Below are positions 41,962-50,888 of a DNA stretch of 64,000 bases, one piece after another; position 1 is the stretch's first letter; each line of letters begins with the position of its first letter. A program made the position numbers and the translations under genes. This DNA is from Pseudonocardia sp. ICBG1293 (GTDB lineage Bacteria > Actinomycetota > Actinomycetes > Mycobacteriales > Pseudonocardiaceae): assembly GCF_020131355.1 (NCBI RefSeq), contig NZ_JAHLEL010000038.1:1-64000 (forward strand), written 5' to 3'. The notes beneath the pieces were generated by a model, which was not told the DNA's origin, made no database searches, and was given only the letters and a program-made list of their open reading frames with translations.

Positions 41962-43167
41962 TCAGGAGCGCTGGGCGCCGGCGAGGAGCTCCGCGACGGC
42001 GGTGCGGTCGGGCTTGCCGATCCCGCGCTCGGGCACGGTGTCGGCCCGCAGGACCAGCCGGGGCACCGCGGCCCGTCCGCACGCCGCACGGACCGCGGCA
42101 CACAGAGCGTGATCGTCCGGAGCGTCCGCGGACGGCACCACGAGAGCGGCCACGATCTGGCCCCACTCGTCGTCGGGGAGACCGACGACGCACGCCGCGC
42201 GGACGCCGTCGACGGACAGGAGCGCCCGCTCCACGGCGGCCGGCGCGACCTTCTCGCCCCCGGTGTTGACGACGTCGTCGACCCGGCCCAGGACGGTCAG
42301 CGTCCCGTCCGGGGCGAGCGCGCCGAGGTCACCGGTCCGGAACCGGCGCACGCCGCCGTCGGACACGAAGGCCTCCGCGGTCGCCTCCGGCGCCCCCAGG
42401 TACCCGCCGGCGACGACCGGCCCGCCCAGCACCACCCGTCCGTCGACCGGATCGAGCGTGACCTCCACGCCGTCGAGCGGGCCGCCGTCGTACACGCAGC
42501 CCCCGCAGGTCTCGCTCATCCCGTAGGTGGTCACCACCCGCACCCCCGCGGCCAGCGCACGCTCGCGCAGCCGCGGGTCCAGCGCCGCACCGCCGACGAG
42601 CACGGCGTCGTAACCGGCCAGGGCGTACAACGGCGCGGCGCCGTGGTCGAGGACCCGCGACAGCTGGGTCGGGACGAGGCTGGTGTAGCGCCGGGTGCCG
42701 TGCGCCATCCGCCCGGTGGCCCGGTCGAGGCCGTCGGGGCGGAAGCCGTCGTGGAGGTCCTGGACCACCCGGGCGGTGTCCGCGAGCAGCGCCCGCAGGA
42801 CCACCTGGAGCCCGGCGACGTGCTCGGCGGGCAGCGCGAGCAGCCACGACCCCGGGCCGCCGAGACGCGCGTGCGTCGCGGCGGCCGAGGCACGCAGCGC
42901 GTCCGCGGTCAGCCCGACGTACTTGGGCTCCCCGGTCGACCCCGAGGTGGCGACGACGGCGGCCAGCCCGTCGGGCAGCTCCCCGGCCTCCCGGGCCCGC
43001 GCCACCGGCCCGGGCAGCGCGTCCGGACCGGGGCCCCGGGCCGTGCCCGGGTCGGCCCGCACGGGCAGGACCGCGGGTCCCGCACCGTCGACGGCGGCGC
43101 GCAACGCGGCCGCCAGCCGGTCCACCGACTCCGCCGAGCCGTCCACCGGGACTGCGCGCACTGTCAT
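41962..43167 (-). CDS. menE: o-Succinylbenzoate--CoA ligase
   Basis: A 401-residue ANL-family ligase, compact as actinobacterial MenE proteins are. It activates o-succinylbenzoate with ATP and CoA. Motifs: phosphate loop LAAVVATSGSTGEPKYVGLT (about 90-109), A5-type VVTTYGMSETCGGCVYDG, hinge region TVLGRVDDVVNTGGEKVAPA and C-terminal lysine in ERGIGKPDRTAVAELL. It lies on the minus strand upstream of the secreted protein gene and downstream of menB. Confidence 0.94.
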   Translation of the reverse strand: MTVRAVPVDGSAESVDRLAAALRAAVDGAGPAVLPVRADPGTARGPGPDALPGPVARAREAGELPDGLAAVVATSGSTGEPKYVGLTADALRASAAATHARLGGPGSWLLALPAEHVAGLQVVLRALLADTARVVQDLHDGFRPDGLDRATGRMAHGTRRYTSLVPTQLSRVLDHGAAPLYALAGYDAVLVGGAALDPRLRERALAAGVRVVTTYGMSETCGGCVYDGGPLDGVEVTLDPVDGRVVLGGPVVAGGYLGAPEATAEAFVSDGGVRRFRTGDLGALAPDGTLTVLGRVDDVVNTGGEKVAPAAVERALLSVDGVRAACVVGLPDDEWGQIVAALVVPSADAPDDHALCAAVRAACGRAAVPRLVLRADTVPERGIGKPDRTAVAELLAGAQRS

Positions 43168-43343
43168 GGGTCCACCCTGCCTGTCGTGTCGTACGCGCCG
43201 GGAGCGGCGTCCGGACGAGCCCCTGTCATCAGATTCGGGGAACGGTGCCGGGCGGGTGCAACGCGGGGGCCCCGCCGCCCGACTCAGGGGAGGACAGCGG
43301 TGGCGCGTCCTGCCCGCCGGTCACGGGTTCGAAGGAGCTCACC

Positions 43344-43604
43344 ATGCCCTGCACCGCCACCGCCGCCGCCTCTCCCACCGGTCGCCCGCGTTCGCTGCGC
43401 TGCCGTCGGCCCGCCGGATCCGGGCACCGTGCGGCCGCCGGTGAGCTCGCGGCCCTGGCCTTCGACCCGCCGTCCGGCCCGGTCGGCCCCGTCCCGGCCG
43501 CGTCGCCGCAGCTCCCGGCGGTCGCCGTCGGGCCGCAGCGCGACCGGCGGGCCGTGGCCGCGCGGCCGGTCCCGGTGCCCCGGCCGCGCCCCGCCACACC
43601 GTGA
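43344..43604 (+). CDS. Possible small protein of unknown function
   Basis: An 86-residue frame from ATG 43344, preceded by GAAGGAG six bases away, a good Shine-Dalgarno. The peptide starts MPCTATAAASPTGRPRSLRC and is Arg/Pro/Ala-rich, without domain motifs. It is the only plus-strand candidate between divergent menE and convergent menB. It may be a real small gene or a chance frame; the ribosome-binding site is the main support. Confidence 0.35.
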   Translation: MPCTATAAASPTGRPRSLRCRRPAGSGHRAAAGELAALAFDPPSGPVGPVPAASPQLPAVAVGPQRDRRAVAARPVPVPRPRPATP

Positions 43605-43632
43605 GGTCCTCGGCGAGGTCGTCCGCGCGGTC

Positions 43633-44535
43633 CTAGTAGTGCCAGGGGAACGGCGCCCAGTCCGGGTCCCGCTTCTCCAGGAACGAGTCCCGGCCCTCCA
43701 CCGCCTCGTCGGTCATGTAGGCCAGCCGGGTCGCCTCACCGGCGAACAGCTGCTGGCCGACCAGGCCGTCGTCGGCGAGGTTGAACGCGTACTTCAGCAT
43801 CCGCTGGGCCTGCGGTGACTTGCCGTTGATCTCCCGGGCCCACTGCAGGGCCTCGGTCTCGAGATCCGCGTGGTCGACCACGGCGTTGACCGCTCCCATG
43901 TGGTGCATCTGCTCGGCGCTGTAGGTCCGGCCGAGGAAGAAGATCTCCCGGGCGAACTTCTGTCCGACCTGCCGGGCCAGGTAGGCCGAGCCGTAGCCGC
44001 CGTCGAAGGAGCCCACGTCGGCGTCGGTCTGCTTGAACCGGGCGTGCTCGCGGGAGGCGATCGTCAGGTCGGCGACGGCGTGCAGCGAGTGCCCGCCGCC
44101 CGCGGCCCAGCCGTTGACCACGGCGATGACGACCTTGGGCATGAACCGGATCAGCCGCTGGCACTCCAGGATGTGCAGCCGCCCCGCGCGGCCCTGCTCG
44201 ACGGTGTCCGCGGTGTCCCCGGAGGCGTACTGGTAGCCGGTGCGGCCGCGGATGCGCTGGTCGCCGCCGGAGCAGAAGGCGCGCTTGCCGTCCTTGGGGG
44301 AGGGGCAGTTCCCGGTCAGCAGCACCGCACCGACGTCGGCGCTGGTGCGGGCGTGCTCCAGGGCGCGGTAGAGCTCGTCGACGGTGCCCGGCCGGAACGC
44401 GTTGAGGACCTCGGGGCGGTCGAACGCGATCCGGACCGCGCCGGTGGCGCGGGCGCGGTGGTAGGTGATGTCGCGGAGGTCGAACCCGTCGACCGGTGTC
44501 CACGCGTCCGGGTCGAAGGTCTCGGAGACGGTCAT
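43633..44535 (-). CDS. menB: 1,4-dihydroxy-2-naphthoyl-CoA synthase
   Basis: A 300-residue crotonase-fold enzyme cyclising succinylbenzoyl-CoA. Visible are RIAFDRPEVLNAFRPGTVDE, the oxyanion-hole and flexible-loop region FCSGGDQRIRGRTGYQY, the GGGHSLHAVADLTIAS glycines, DADVGSFDGGYGSAYLAR with the catalytic Asp, and the C-terminal WAPFPWHY typical of MenB. ATG 44535 begins MTVSETFDPDAWTPV; the upstream frame is non-homologous. It lies 17 bases after the kinase gene, on the same strand. Confidence 0.95.
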   Translation of the reverse strand: MTVSETFDPDAWTPVDGFDLRDITYHRARATGAVRIAFDRPEVLNAFRPGTVDELYRALEHARTSADVGAVLLTGNCPSPKDGKRAFCSGGDQRIRGRTGYQYASGDTADTVEQGRAGRLHILECQRLIRFMPKVVIAVVNGWAAGGGHSLHAVADLTIASREHARFKQTDADVGSFDGGYGSAYLARQVGQKFAREIFFLGRTYSAEQMHHMGAVNAVVDHADLETEALQWAREINGKSPQAQRMLKYAFNLADDGLVGQQLFAGEATRLAYMTDEAVEGRDSFLEKRDPDWAPFPWHY

Positions 44536-44552
44536 GGCCGCACTGTAAGGAC

Positions 44553-45446
44553 TCACTCCGCGACGAGCGGGGCCAGCCGCCGCGCGACGGCCAGGGCGGT
44601 GCCGGGGCCGGTCCACCCGGCGTCGCCGTCGGCGTCCCAGACCTCCGACAGCACGCACACCGCGAAGCCCCACGCGACGGCGCGGTCCCACGGCACCCCG
44701 ACCGCGTCGGCGAGACGGTCCAGCCGGTCCGGGGCGCGGCGGGCGAGCTCGGCCGGGTCGGCGCCCAACGGGTTGTACAGCAGCTGCCCGCAGTCGTAGC
44801 CGGGGTCGCCGACCCGGCCGTGCGGGTCGATCGCCAGCCAGGGCTCGCGGGTCGCGGCGAGCACGTTGTGCTGGTGCAGGTCGCCGTGCAGCAGCACCTC
44901 ACGGTCGGCCGAGCCGCAGAGCCGCGTCCACAATGAGGCGGCCCGCTCCACCAGCGTCCGGGGCAGCGGCTCGTCCGGGCGGGCCAGGTGCGCGTCGAAC
45001 GCGGCCCGCTCGCCCGCGACGTGGTCGAGCCCCGCCGGGACGGGTGCCCGGTGCAGCCGGGCGAGCAGCCCGCCGACGACCTCGACGGCCCGGTCATCGG
45101 GCAGGGCCGTCAGCTCGGTGCCCGGTGCGGCCCGTTCGAGCAGCAGCACCCCGCGGGCCGGGTCGGCCCACAGCAGCCGGACCGCTCCGTCGCCGTCCCA
45201 GGCACGCAGCGCGGTGGTCTCGGCGTCGAGGTGGCCGTCGGGCACACCCGCCTTCAGCACGGCCGCGGTCCCGTCCGAGCAGGTGACCGCGCGGACCGCG
45301 TGGAAGGTCTGCGGCAGTGCCGCGCCGAGCTCCAGGTCCAGCTCGCAGGCGAGGTCGGCGAGCAGCCGGTCCCGGCCGGCCAACCAGGCCGCGCCCGCAC
45401 CGCCCCAGGTGCGCACCACGGTGTCGGCGAGCTCGTCACGGGGCAT
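44553..45446 (-). CDS. Aminoglycoside/hydroxyurea phosphotransferase family protein
   Basis: A 297-residue protein-kinase-like small-molecule kinase of the streptomycin-6-kinase/APH family. The catalytic loop is EVLLHGDLHQHNVLA (H187, D189, N194) and the metal Asp is D207 in LAIDPHGRVGDPGYD. GTAAVLKAG supplies the ATP lysine. Members confer resistance in producers, but many chromosomal copies have unknown metabolic substrates. It lies directly upstream of menB and may be co-transcribed with it. Confidence 0.85.
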   Translation of the reverse strand: MPRDELADTVVRTWGGAGAAWLAGRDRLLADLACELDLELGAALPQTFHAVRAVTCSDGTAAVLKAGVPDGHLDAETTALRAWDGDGAVRLLWADPARGVLLLERAAPGTELTALPDDRAVEVVGGLLARLHRAPVPAGLDHVAGERAAFDAHLARPDEPLPRTLVERAASLWTRLCGSADREVLLHGDLHQHNVLAATREPWLAIDPHGRVGDPGYDCGQLLYNPLGADPAELARRAPDRLDRLADAVGVPWDRAVAWGFAVCVLSEVWDADGDAGWTGPGTALAVARRLAPLVAE

Positions 45447-45522
45447 CCCCGCAGCGTGCCGAGGCGATCCGGATCACCGCAACCGCGTTCCCGTCGACGG
45501 GAGCGGCCCCGGCACCGCGGGG

Positions 45523-45528
45523 TAGCGT
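45523..45528 (+). promoter_or_regulatory. -10 candidate of the flavoprotein gene
   Basis: TAGCGT would place the transcript start near 45535, at the beginning of the CCCCGG repeats, giving a leader of about 67 bases. Confidence 0.35.
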
Positions 45529-45532
45529 CATC

Positions 45533-45562
45533 CCCCGGCCCCGGCCCCGGCCCCGGCCCCGG
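45533..45562. repeat. Five tandem CCCCGG hexamers
   Basis: Five exact CCCCGG units plus a partial sixth lie in the predicted 5' leader of the flavoprotein gene, 40 bases before its GTG. Slippage here could change leader length or structure. Confidence 0.8.
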
Positions 45563-45601
45563 CCCGTCGCGCGGGCCGGAGCCCGTGCCGAGAGGAGCCC
45601 C

Positions 45602-48532
45602 GTGACCACCGACAGCGCCGCGCGTCCCACCACCGGGAGGAGCGAAGGCGGATCGCGTTCGACCACCGCGTACCGCGCCCTGGAGAACGACCTGCGTGCC
45701 GCGATCGGCGGTGAGGTCCGCTTCGACGCGGGCAGCCGCGCGATGTGGTCGGCGGACGCGTCGAACTACCGGGGTGTCCCGATCGGCGTGATCGCCCCGC
45801 GCGACGCCGCGGACGTCGAGGCCGCGATGGCCGTGTGCCGCGCGCACGACGTCCCGGTGATGCCGGTCGGCTCCCGCACCTCCATCGCGGGCCAGGCGGT
45901 CAACACCGCGGTCGCGATGGACTTCCGCACGCACATGGACGCGATCCTGTCCGTCGACCCGGACGCCCGCACCGCGACGGTGCAGCCGGGTGCGGTGTGC
46001 GACGCCGTGCGGGACGCCGGCAAGCCGCACGGTCTGACGTTCGGCCCGGACCCGTCGACGCACAACCGCTGCTCGATCGGCGGCATGATCGGCAACAACG
46101 CCTGTGGCTCGCACTCGCTGTCCTGGGGCAAGACCGTCGACAACGTCCGCGAGCTGGAGGCCCTCACCTACCGCGGCGAGCGGATTGTGCTCGGCGGCGA
46201 CGGCACCGAGACCGGCGCGATCCCGGACGCGCTGCGCGCGCTGGGCACGAGGGTCGCCGGCGACGTCGAGAAGCACGTCCCGGAGCTGACCCGGCGGGTG
46301 TCGGGCTACAACCTCGACCAGCTCGTGCCGGGGAACGTGAACCTGGCCAAGGCACTGGTCGGGACCGAGGGCACGTGCGCGACCATCCTGTCCGCGACCG
46401 TCGACCTGGTCGAGTCCCCGCCGGCCCGCGCGCTGGCCGTGCTCGGCTTCCCGGACGCCTACCACGCCGCGGACAACGTCATGATCGTCCGCGACCAGAA
46501 GCCGCTGACCATCGAGGGCATGGACGCCGGGCTGATCGCGTCGCTGCGCGCGCTGCGCCCGGACGAGACGACCAGCCGGATGCTGCCCGAGGGCAAGGGC
46601 TGGCTCTACGTCGAGACCGGCGGCGCCACCCGCGCCGAGGCCGAGGCCGCCGCGCAGGCCGTCGTCGAGGCGATGAAGGCCTACACGACCGGCGCCGTCG
46701 TCGTCGGCGAGCCGAAGCGGATGGCGGCGCTGTGGAAGGTCCGTGAGGAGGGCGCAGGGCTGCTGACCCGCTCACCCGAGGGCGGCGAGGCGTGGCCCGG
46801 CTGGGAGGACGCCGCAGTCCCGCCCGAGCGCTTCGGCGCCTACCTGCGCGAGTTCGACAAGGTCCTGGAGGATCACGGCCGCAAGGGCATCTACTACGGC
46901 CACTTCGGCGACGGCTGCCTGCACGTCCGGATCGACTTCGACCTGCTCAGCAAGCCCGGCGTGCAGAACTTCCGCGACTTCATGACCGCCGCCGCGGACC
47001 TCGTCGTCGCGCACGGCGGGTCGCTGTCGGGTGAGCACGGCGACGGGCAGGCCCGCGCCGAGCTGCTCCCCCGGATGTACCCGCCGCAGATCATCTCCGC
47101 CTTCGAGGACTTCAAGGGCATCTGGGACCCGGACGACCGGATGAACCCGGGCCGCGTGGTCCGTCCGGCGACGATGGACGAGAACCTGCGCGTCCAGCTC
47201 GGCATGCCGACCATGCCCGACGAGCCGAAGCTGGCCTTCGGCCACGACCGCGGCAGCTTCCACCGCGCCACCCGGCGCTGCCTGGGCGTCGGCAAGTGCG
47301 CCGTCGACACCGGGTCGGGGGTCATGTGCCCCAGCTGGAACGTGACCAAGGAGGAGAAGCACTCCACCCGCGGACGTGCCCGGCTGCTCTTCGAGATGGC
47401 CAACGGCGAGATCATCACCGACGGCTGGCAGTCCGACGAGGTCGCGGAGTCGCTCGACCTGTGCCTGTCCTGCAAGGGCTGCAAGTCCGACTGCCCGGTC
47501 GGGGTCGACATGGCCTCCTACAAGACCGAGTTCCTCGCGAACCGCTACCACCGGCGGATCCGGCCGCGCACGCACTACTCGATGGGTGCGCTGCCGCGGT
47601 GGCTGCGCGCGGTCGGGGTGCTGCCGGCGGCGGCCGTCGACGGGCTGAACCGGCTCGCGCAGGTCCCGCTGCTGGCGAAGGTCGCGAAGAAGGCGGGCGG
47701 GATCGACGCCCGCCGCGCCATCCCGCCGATCGCCCGCGAGACCTACACCGCGCAGGCGGCCCGCGGGCTGCCCATGTCGACGGTGCCGGACCTGGGCGTC
47801 GCGCCGGGCAGCCGCGGCCCGCTGCTGCTGTGGACCGACACCTTCACCGACCACTTCGACCCGGAGATCGCCGCCGACGCCGTCGCGGTGCTCACCGGCC
47901 TCGGCTACCGGGTGCAGCTGCCGCCGCGCAACGTCTGCTGCGGCCTGACCTGGACCTCCACCGGCCAGGTCACCGCGGCCCGCCGGGTGCTGGCCCGCAG
48001 CCTGCGCGCGATCGGCCCGGCGCTCGACGCCGGTGTCCCGGTCGTCGGGCTGGAGCCGTCGTGCACCGCGGCGCTGCGCAGCGACGCCGCCGAGCTGCTG
48101 CCCGACGAGCCCCGGGTGGCGCTGCTCGGGAGCCAGGTGTCGACCTTCGCCGAGCTGCTCGCCCGGCACGCCGACGAGCTGTCCGCCGTCGCGGGGGAGG
48201 GCAACGGCGCGGCGCTGGTGCAGATCCACTGCCACCAGCACGCCGAGCTGGGATCCGAGCCGGACCGCGCGGTGCTCGCCGCGCTGGGGGTGGACGCGAC
48301 CGTGCTCGACTCCGGCTGCTGCGGCCTGGCCGGCAACTTCGGCTTCGAGGACGGCCACTACGACGTCTCGATGGCGTGCGCGGAGCGGGCCCTGCTGCCC
48401 GCCGTCCGGGCCGCCGACGAGTCCGTGGCGCTGCTGGCCGACGGCTACTCCTGCCGCACCCAGGTGCGCCAGGCCGGCGAGCGGGAGCCGGTGCACCTGG
48501 CCCAGATCGCGTACCGCGCCCTGCGGGGCTGA
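45602..48532 (+). CDS. FAD-binding and (Fe-S)-binding oxidoreductase (D-lactate dehydrogenase-like)
   Basis: A 976-residue fusion. FAD-binding type 4 domain (about 50-240): MPVGSRTSIAGQAVNTAV and IGGMIGNNACGSHSL. FAD-oxidase C-terminal domain (about 245-520): YYGHFGDGCLHVRIDFD and [21 protein letters not shown] ferredoxin-like region (about 560-640) has C-x2-C-x2-C-x3-C in DLCLSCKGCKSDCPVGVDM. Two CCG domains follow (NVCCGLTWTSTGQ and DSGCCGLAGNFGF) as in GlpC/GlcF. This architecture is that of membrane-peripheral D-lactate or D-2-hydroxyacid dehydrogenases that pass electrons to quinone, consistent with the menaquinone genes around it. GTG 45602 follows GAGAGGAG. CCCCGG repeats lie in the leader. 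Confidence 0.92.
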   Translation: MTTDSAARPTTGRSEGGSRSTTAYRALENDLRAAIGGEVRFDAGSRAMWSADASNYRGVPIGVIAPRDAADVEAAMAVCRAHDVPVMPVGSRTSIAGQAVNTAVAMDFRTHMDAILSVDPDARTATVQPGAVCDAVRDAGKPHGLTFGPDPSTHNRCSIGGMIGNNACGSHSLSWGKTVDNVRELEALTYRGERIVLGGDGTETGAIPDALRALGTRVAGDVEKHVPELTRRVSGYNLDQLVPGNVNLAKALVGTEGTCATILSATVDLVESPPARALAVLGFPDAYHAADNVMIVRDQKPLTIEGMDAGLIASLRALRPDETTSRMLPEGKGWLYVETGGATRAEAEAAAQAVVEAMKAYTTGAVVVGEPKRMAALWKVREEGAGLLTRSPEGGEAWPGWEDAAVPPERFGAYLREFDKVLEDHGRKGIYYGHFGDGCLHVRIDFDLLSKPGVQNFRDFMTAAADLVVAHGGSLSGEHGDGQARAELLPRMYPPQIISAFEDFKGIWDPDDRMNPGRVVRPATMDENLRVQLGMPTMPDEPKLAFGHDRGSFHRATRRCLGVGKCAVDTGSGVMCPSWNVTKEEKHSTRGRARLLFEMANGEIITDGWQSDEVAESLDLCLSCKGCKSDCPVGVDMASYKTEFLANRYHRRIRPRTHYSMGALPRWLRAVGVLPAAAVDGLNRLAQVPLLAKVAKKAGGIDARRAIPPIARETYTAQAARGLPMSTVPDLGVAPGSRGPLLLWTDTFTDHFDPEIAADAVAVLTGLGYRVQLPPRNVCCGLTWTSTGQVTAARRVLARSLRAIGPALDAGVPVVGLEPSCTAALRSDAAELLPDEPRVALLGSQVSTFAELLARHADELSAVAGEGNGAALVQIHCHQHAELGSEPDRAVLAALGVDATVLDSGCCGLAGNFGFEDGHYDVSMACAERALLPAVRAADESVALLADGYSCRTQVRQAGEREPVHLAQIAYRALRG

Positions 48533-48585
48533 TCGCGGGGGACCCCGCACCGGGGTGACCACGACCGGCGACGAGGAGGGGACCC

Positions 48586-49431
48586 ATGGCCGACGACCGA
48601 CGGGCACTGGTGCTGGGCGGCGGTGGGCTGACCGGCATCGCCTGGATGTACGGGTTGCTGGCGGGCCTGCTCGCCGACGGTGTCGACCTGCGCGACGCCG
48701 ACCTCGTCGTCGGGACCTCCGCCGGGTCGATGGTGGGCACGAACCTGGCCGTCGGCCGGGACCCGGCGGCACTCGCCGCGACCCAGCTGGACCCGCCGTC
48801 CGGTGAGCTCGCCGCGACCCTCGGGCTGCGCCTGGCACTGCGGGTCGGGGTCGCCGCGCTCGCCGGCCCGCGCGACGCCACCCGGGTGCGGGCCCGGATC
48901 GGCCGGCTCGCCCTGGACACCGGCACGGTGCCGGAGGTCGAGCGGATCGCGGTGATCCGGTCCCGGCTCGACGGCGCCGACTGGCCCGCCGACCGGGACC
49001 TGCGGGTGACCGCCGTCGACGCCCACACCGGTGCGTTCCGGGTCTTCGGCCGCGACGACGGTGTCGAGCTCGCCACCGCGGTCGCCGCCAGCTGCGCGGT
49101 ACCCGGGGTGTGGCCGCCGGTCACGGCCGCGGGCACCCGGTGGATGGACGGCGGGGTCCGCTCCATGGCCAACGCCGACCTCGCCGCCGGGTACGGCCGC
49201 GTCGTCGTCCTCGCACCGCTGTCCGGCGGGCTCGGCGGTGCCGCGGCGCCGCGGGTGCAGGCCGAGGCGCTCGGCGCGCTCGCCCGGGTCGCCGTCGTCG
49301 AGCCGGACCGGCGCTCGCGCCGCGCGTTCGGGCGCAACCCGCTCGACCCGGCGCGCCGCCCCGCGTCGGTGCGGGCCGGGCGGGCGCAGGCGGCCGGCGT
49401 GGCGGCCGAGGTCGCCCGCGTCTGGGGCTGA
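48586..49431 (+). CDS. Patatin-like phospholipase family protein
   Basis: A 281-residue patatin-fold serine hydrolase. The oxyanion glycine run is LVLGGGGLTGIAW (about 8-20), the nucleophile elbow VVGTSAGSMVG has S45, and the catalytic Asp is D188 in RWMDGGVRSMANADLA. It should cleave acyl esters, probably membrane lipids. GAGGAGGGGACCC precedes ATG 48586. It follows the flavoprotein by 53 bases and may share its transcript. Confidence 0.92.
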   Translation: MADDRRALVLGGGGLTGIAWMYGLLAGLLADGVDLRDADLVVGTSAGSMVGTNLAVGRDPAALAATQLDPPSGELAATLGLRLALRVGVAALAGPRDATRVRARIGRLALDTGTVPEVERIAVIRSRLDGADWPADRDLRVTAVDAHTGAFRVFGRDDGVELATAVAASCAVPGVWPPVTAAGTRWMDGGVRSMANADLAAGYGRVVVLAPLSGGLGGAAAPRVQAEALGALARVAVVEPDRRSRRAFGRNPLDPARRPASVRAGRAQAAGVAAEVARVWG

Positions 49432-49507
49432 CCCGGGTCGGCATTCCCGCCCGAGACCGATCCCACGGGACCGCATGGGCGGGCTACGCCGCGGGTAGCC
49501 GGAGGGC

Positions 49508-50332
49508 ATGACTGTTCCCACCATCAAGCTGAACGACGGCCGGGAGATCCCGCAGCTCGGGTTCGGTGTCTTCCAGATCGATCCGGGCGACACCGCGGAC
49601 AAGGTCAAGGCGGCCCTGGACCTGGGCTACCGCCACATCGACACCGCGCAGATGTACGGCAACGAGGAGGGCGTCGGCAAGGCCATCGCCGACTCCGGCA
49701 TCCCGCGCGACGAGCTGTGGATCACCACCAAGCTGAACAACGACGGGCACGGCCGGGAGTCGGCGGTGCGCAGGCTCGACGAGAGCCTCACCAAGCTCGG
49801 CCTCGACCACGTGGACCTGTACCTGATCCACTGGCCGCGGCCGAAGGAGAACCGCTACGTCGAGACCTGGCAGGGCTTCGAGGACGCGAAGAAGGCGGGC
49901 AAGGCGCTGTCCATCGGCGTCTCGAACTTCCAGCCCGACCACCTCGACCGGCTGGCCGCGGAGACCTCCACGGTCCCGGTCATCAACCAGATCGAGTTCC
50001 ACCCGCACCTGGTGCAGCGCGAGCTGCGCGAGTACCTGCAGCAGCACGACATCGCGCTCGAGGCGTGGAGCCCGATCGGCCAGGGCAAGGGCCTGCTCGA
50101 GGCCCCCGAGCTGAAGGAGATCGCCGAGCGGGTCGGCAAGTCCGCCGCGCAGGTCGTGCTCCGCTGGCACATCCAGCTCGGGAACATCGTGTTCCCCAAG
50201 TCGAACAACCCGGAGCGGATCAAGGAGAACTCCGAGATCTTCGACTTCGCCCTGAGCGACGACGACATCGCCGCGGTGGAGAAGCTCCACACCGGCGAGC
50301 GCATCGGCCCGGACCCCGACGACTTCGGCTGA
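49508..50332 (+). CDS. Aldo/keto reductase
   Basis: A 274-residue NADPH-dependent AKR. The catalytic tetrad is complete: D45 and Y50 in YRHIDTAQMYGNEE, K75 in ITTKLNND and H108 in DLYLIHWPRP. The coenzyme-binding end IVFPKSNNPERIKENSEIFD is typical. Closest in type to the 2,5-diketo-gluconate reductase/AKR5 group. GGAGGGC stands just before ATG 49508. A strong terminator follows, so it is a single-gene or terminal unit. Confidence 0.94.
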   Translation: MTVPTIKLNDGREIPQLGFGVFQIDPGDTADKVKAALDLGYRHIDTAQMYGNEEGVGKAIADSGIPRDELWITTKLNNDGHGRESAVRRLDESLTKLGLDHVDLYLIHWPRPKENRYVETWQGFEDAKKAGKALSIGVSNFQPDHLDRLAAETSTVPVINQIEFHPHLVQRELREYLQQHDIALEAWSPIGQGKGLLEAPELKEIAERVGKSAAQVVLRWHIQLGNIVFPKSNNPERIKENSEIFDFALSDDDIAAVEKLHTGERIGPDPDDFG

Positions 50333-50349
50333 TCCGCACCCCGCACGCC

Positions 50350-50387
50350 ACGGCCCGGCGCCCCTCTCCGGAGGGGCACCGGGCCGT
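50350..50387. terminator. Terminator hairpin after the aldo/keto reductase gene
   Basis: Nine plus seven pairs, separated by one C/A mismatch, around a TCCG tetraloop. It starts 18 bases after the stop codon. Confidence 0.8.
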
Positions 50388-50504
50388 CGTCGTGGGCGGG
50401 GTGACGCGTGTCACCCTCCGGCATGTGCGGAGGGCACGGCGCCGTCGGTCACCCGACAGGGGCCGCGGCCGCCCCGGCGCGGTGGACGTGTGTGCGTGCA
50501 TCCG

Positions 50505-50510
50505 TACCGT
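50505..50510 (+). promoter_or_regulatory. -10 element of the HesB-like gene
   Basis: TACCGT ends seven bases before ATG 50518, the leaderless arrangement. Confidence 0.45.
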
Positions 50511-50517
50511 GGGGACG

Positions 50518-50835
50518 ATGTTGGCGATCACCGAGAACGCCGCCGAGGCGATCAAGACCCTGAGCACCGACGCCGAGCTGCCCGACGACGGGGGCCTGCG
50601 CATCTCCGCGCCCGACCCGGCGCAGGGCCTCGAGCTGGCCCTCGCCCAGGGGGCCGACGCGCAGGACACCGTGCTGCGTGGGGAGGGAATCACCGTCTTC
50701 CTGGAGCCGGCCGCCGCGGAGCTCCTGGACGACAAGGTCCTCGACGTGCAGCCCGTGGCGACCGAGCAGGGCGAGCAGGAGCTGCGCTTCGCGATCGTCG
50801 AGCAGTCCGAGGACGCGGACGCCCCGCAGGCCTGA
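50518..50835 (+). CDS. HesB/IscA-fold protein without cluster cysteines
   Basis: A 105-residue protein with the secondary-structure pattern of the HesB/IscA iron-sulfur carrier fold: ITENAAEAIKTL, a beta-rich middle and ITVFLEPAAAELLDDKVLDV. It contains no cysteine at all, so the three Cys ligands of IscA-type scaffolds are missing and it cannot hold a cluster in the usual way. Actinobacteria keep such short cysteine-free members, annotated Fe-S cluster assembly or adhesin-like; the role is unknown. ATG 50518 is near-leaderless. A convergent terminator follows. Confidence 0.75.
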   Translation: MLAITENAAEAIKTLSTDAELPDDGGLRISAPDPAQGLELALAQGADAQDTVLRGEGITVFLEPAAAELLDDKVLDVQPVATEQGEQELRFAIVEQSEDADAPQA

Positions 50836-50851
50836 CCCACCCGACGTCCGT

Positions 50852-50882
50852 CGTGGCCCCACCGGACACCGGTGGGGCCACG
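50852..50882. terminator. Bidirectional terminator, HesB-like and ABC-F genes
   Basis: Fourteen perfect pairs (50852-50865 with 50869-50882) around an ACA loop lie between two convergent gene ends. Confidence 0.85.
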
Positions 50883-50888
50883 GTCGTC

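Noticed and set aside
45533-45562. Tandem CCCCGG units as a CRISPR-like array
   Set aside because: Units are contiguous with no spacers; it is a simple hexamer repeat.
50399-50416. GGGTGAC...GTCACCC inverted repeat as the operator of the HesB-like gene
   Set aside because: It lies about 90 bases upstream of the predicted -10 and just after a terminator; nothing links it to a regulator, and similar short GC stems are frequent here.
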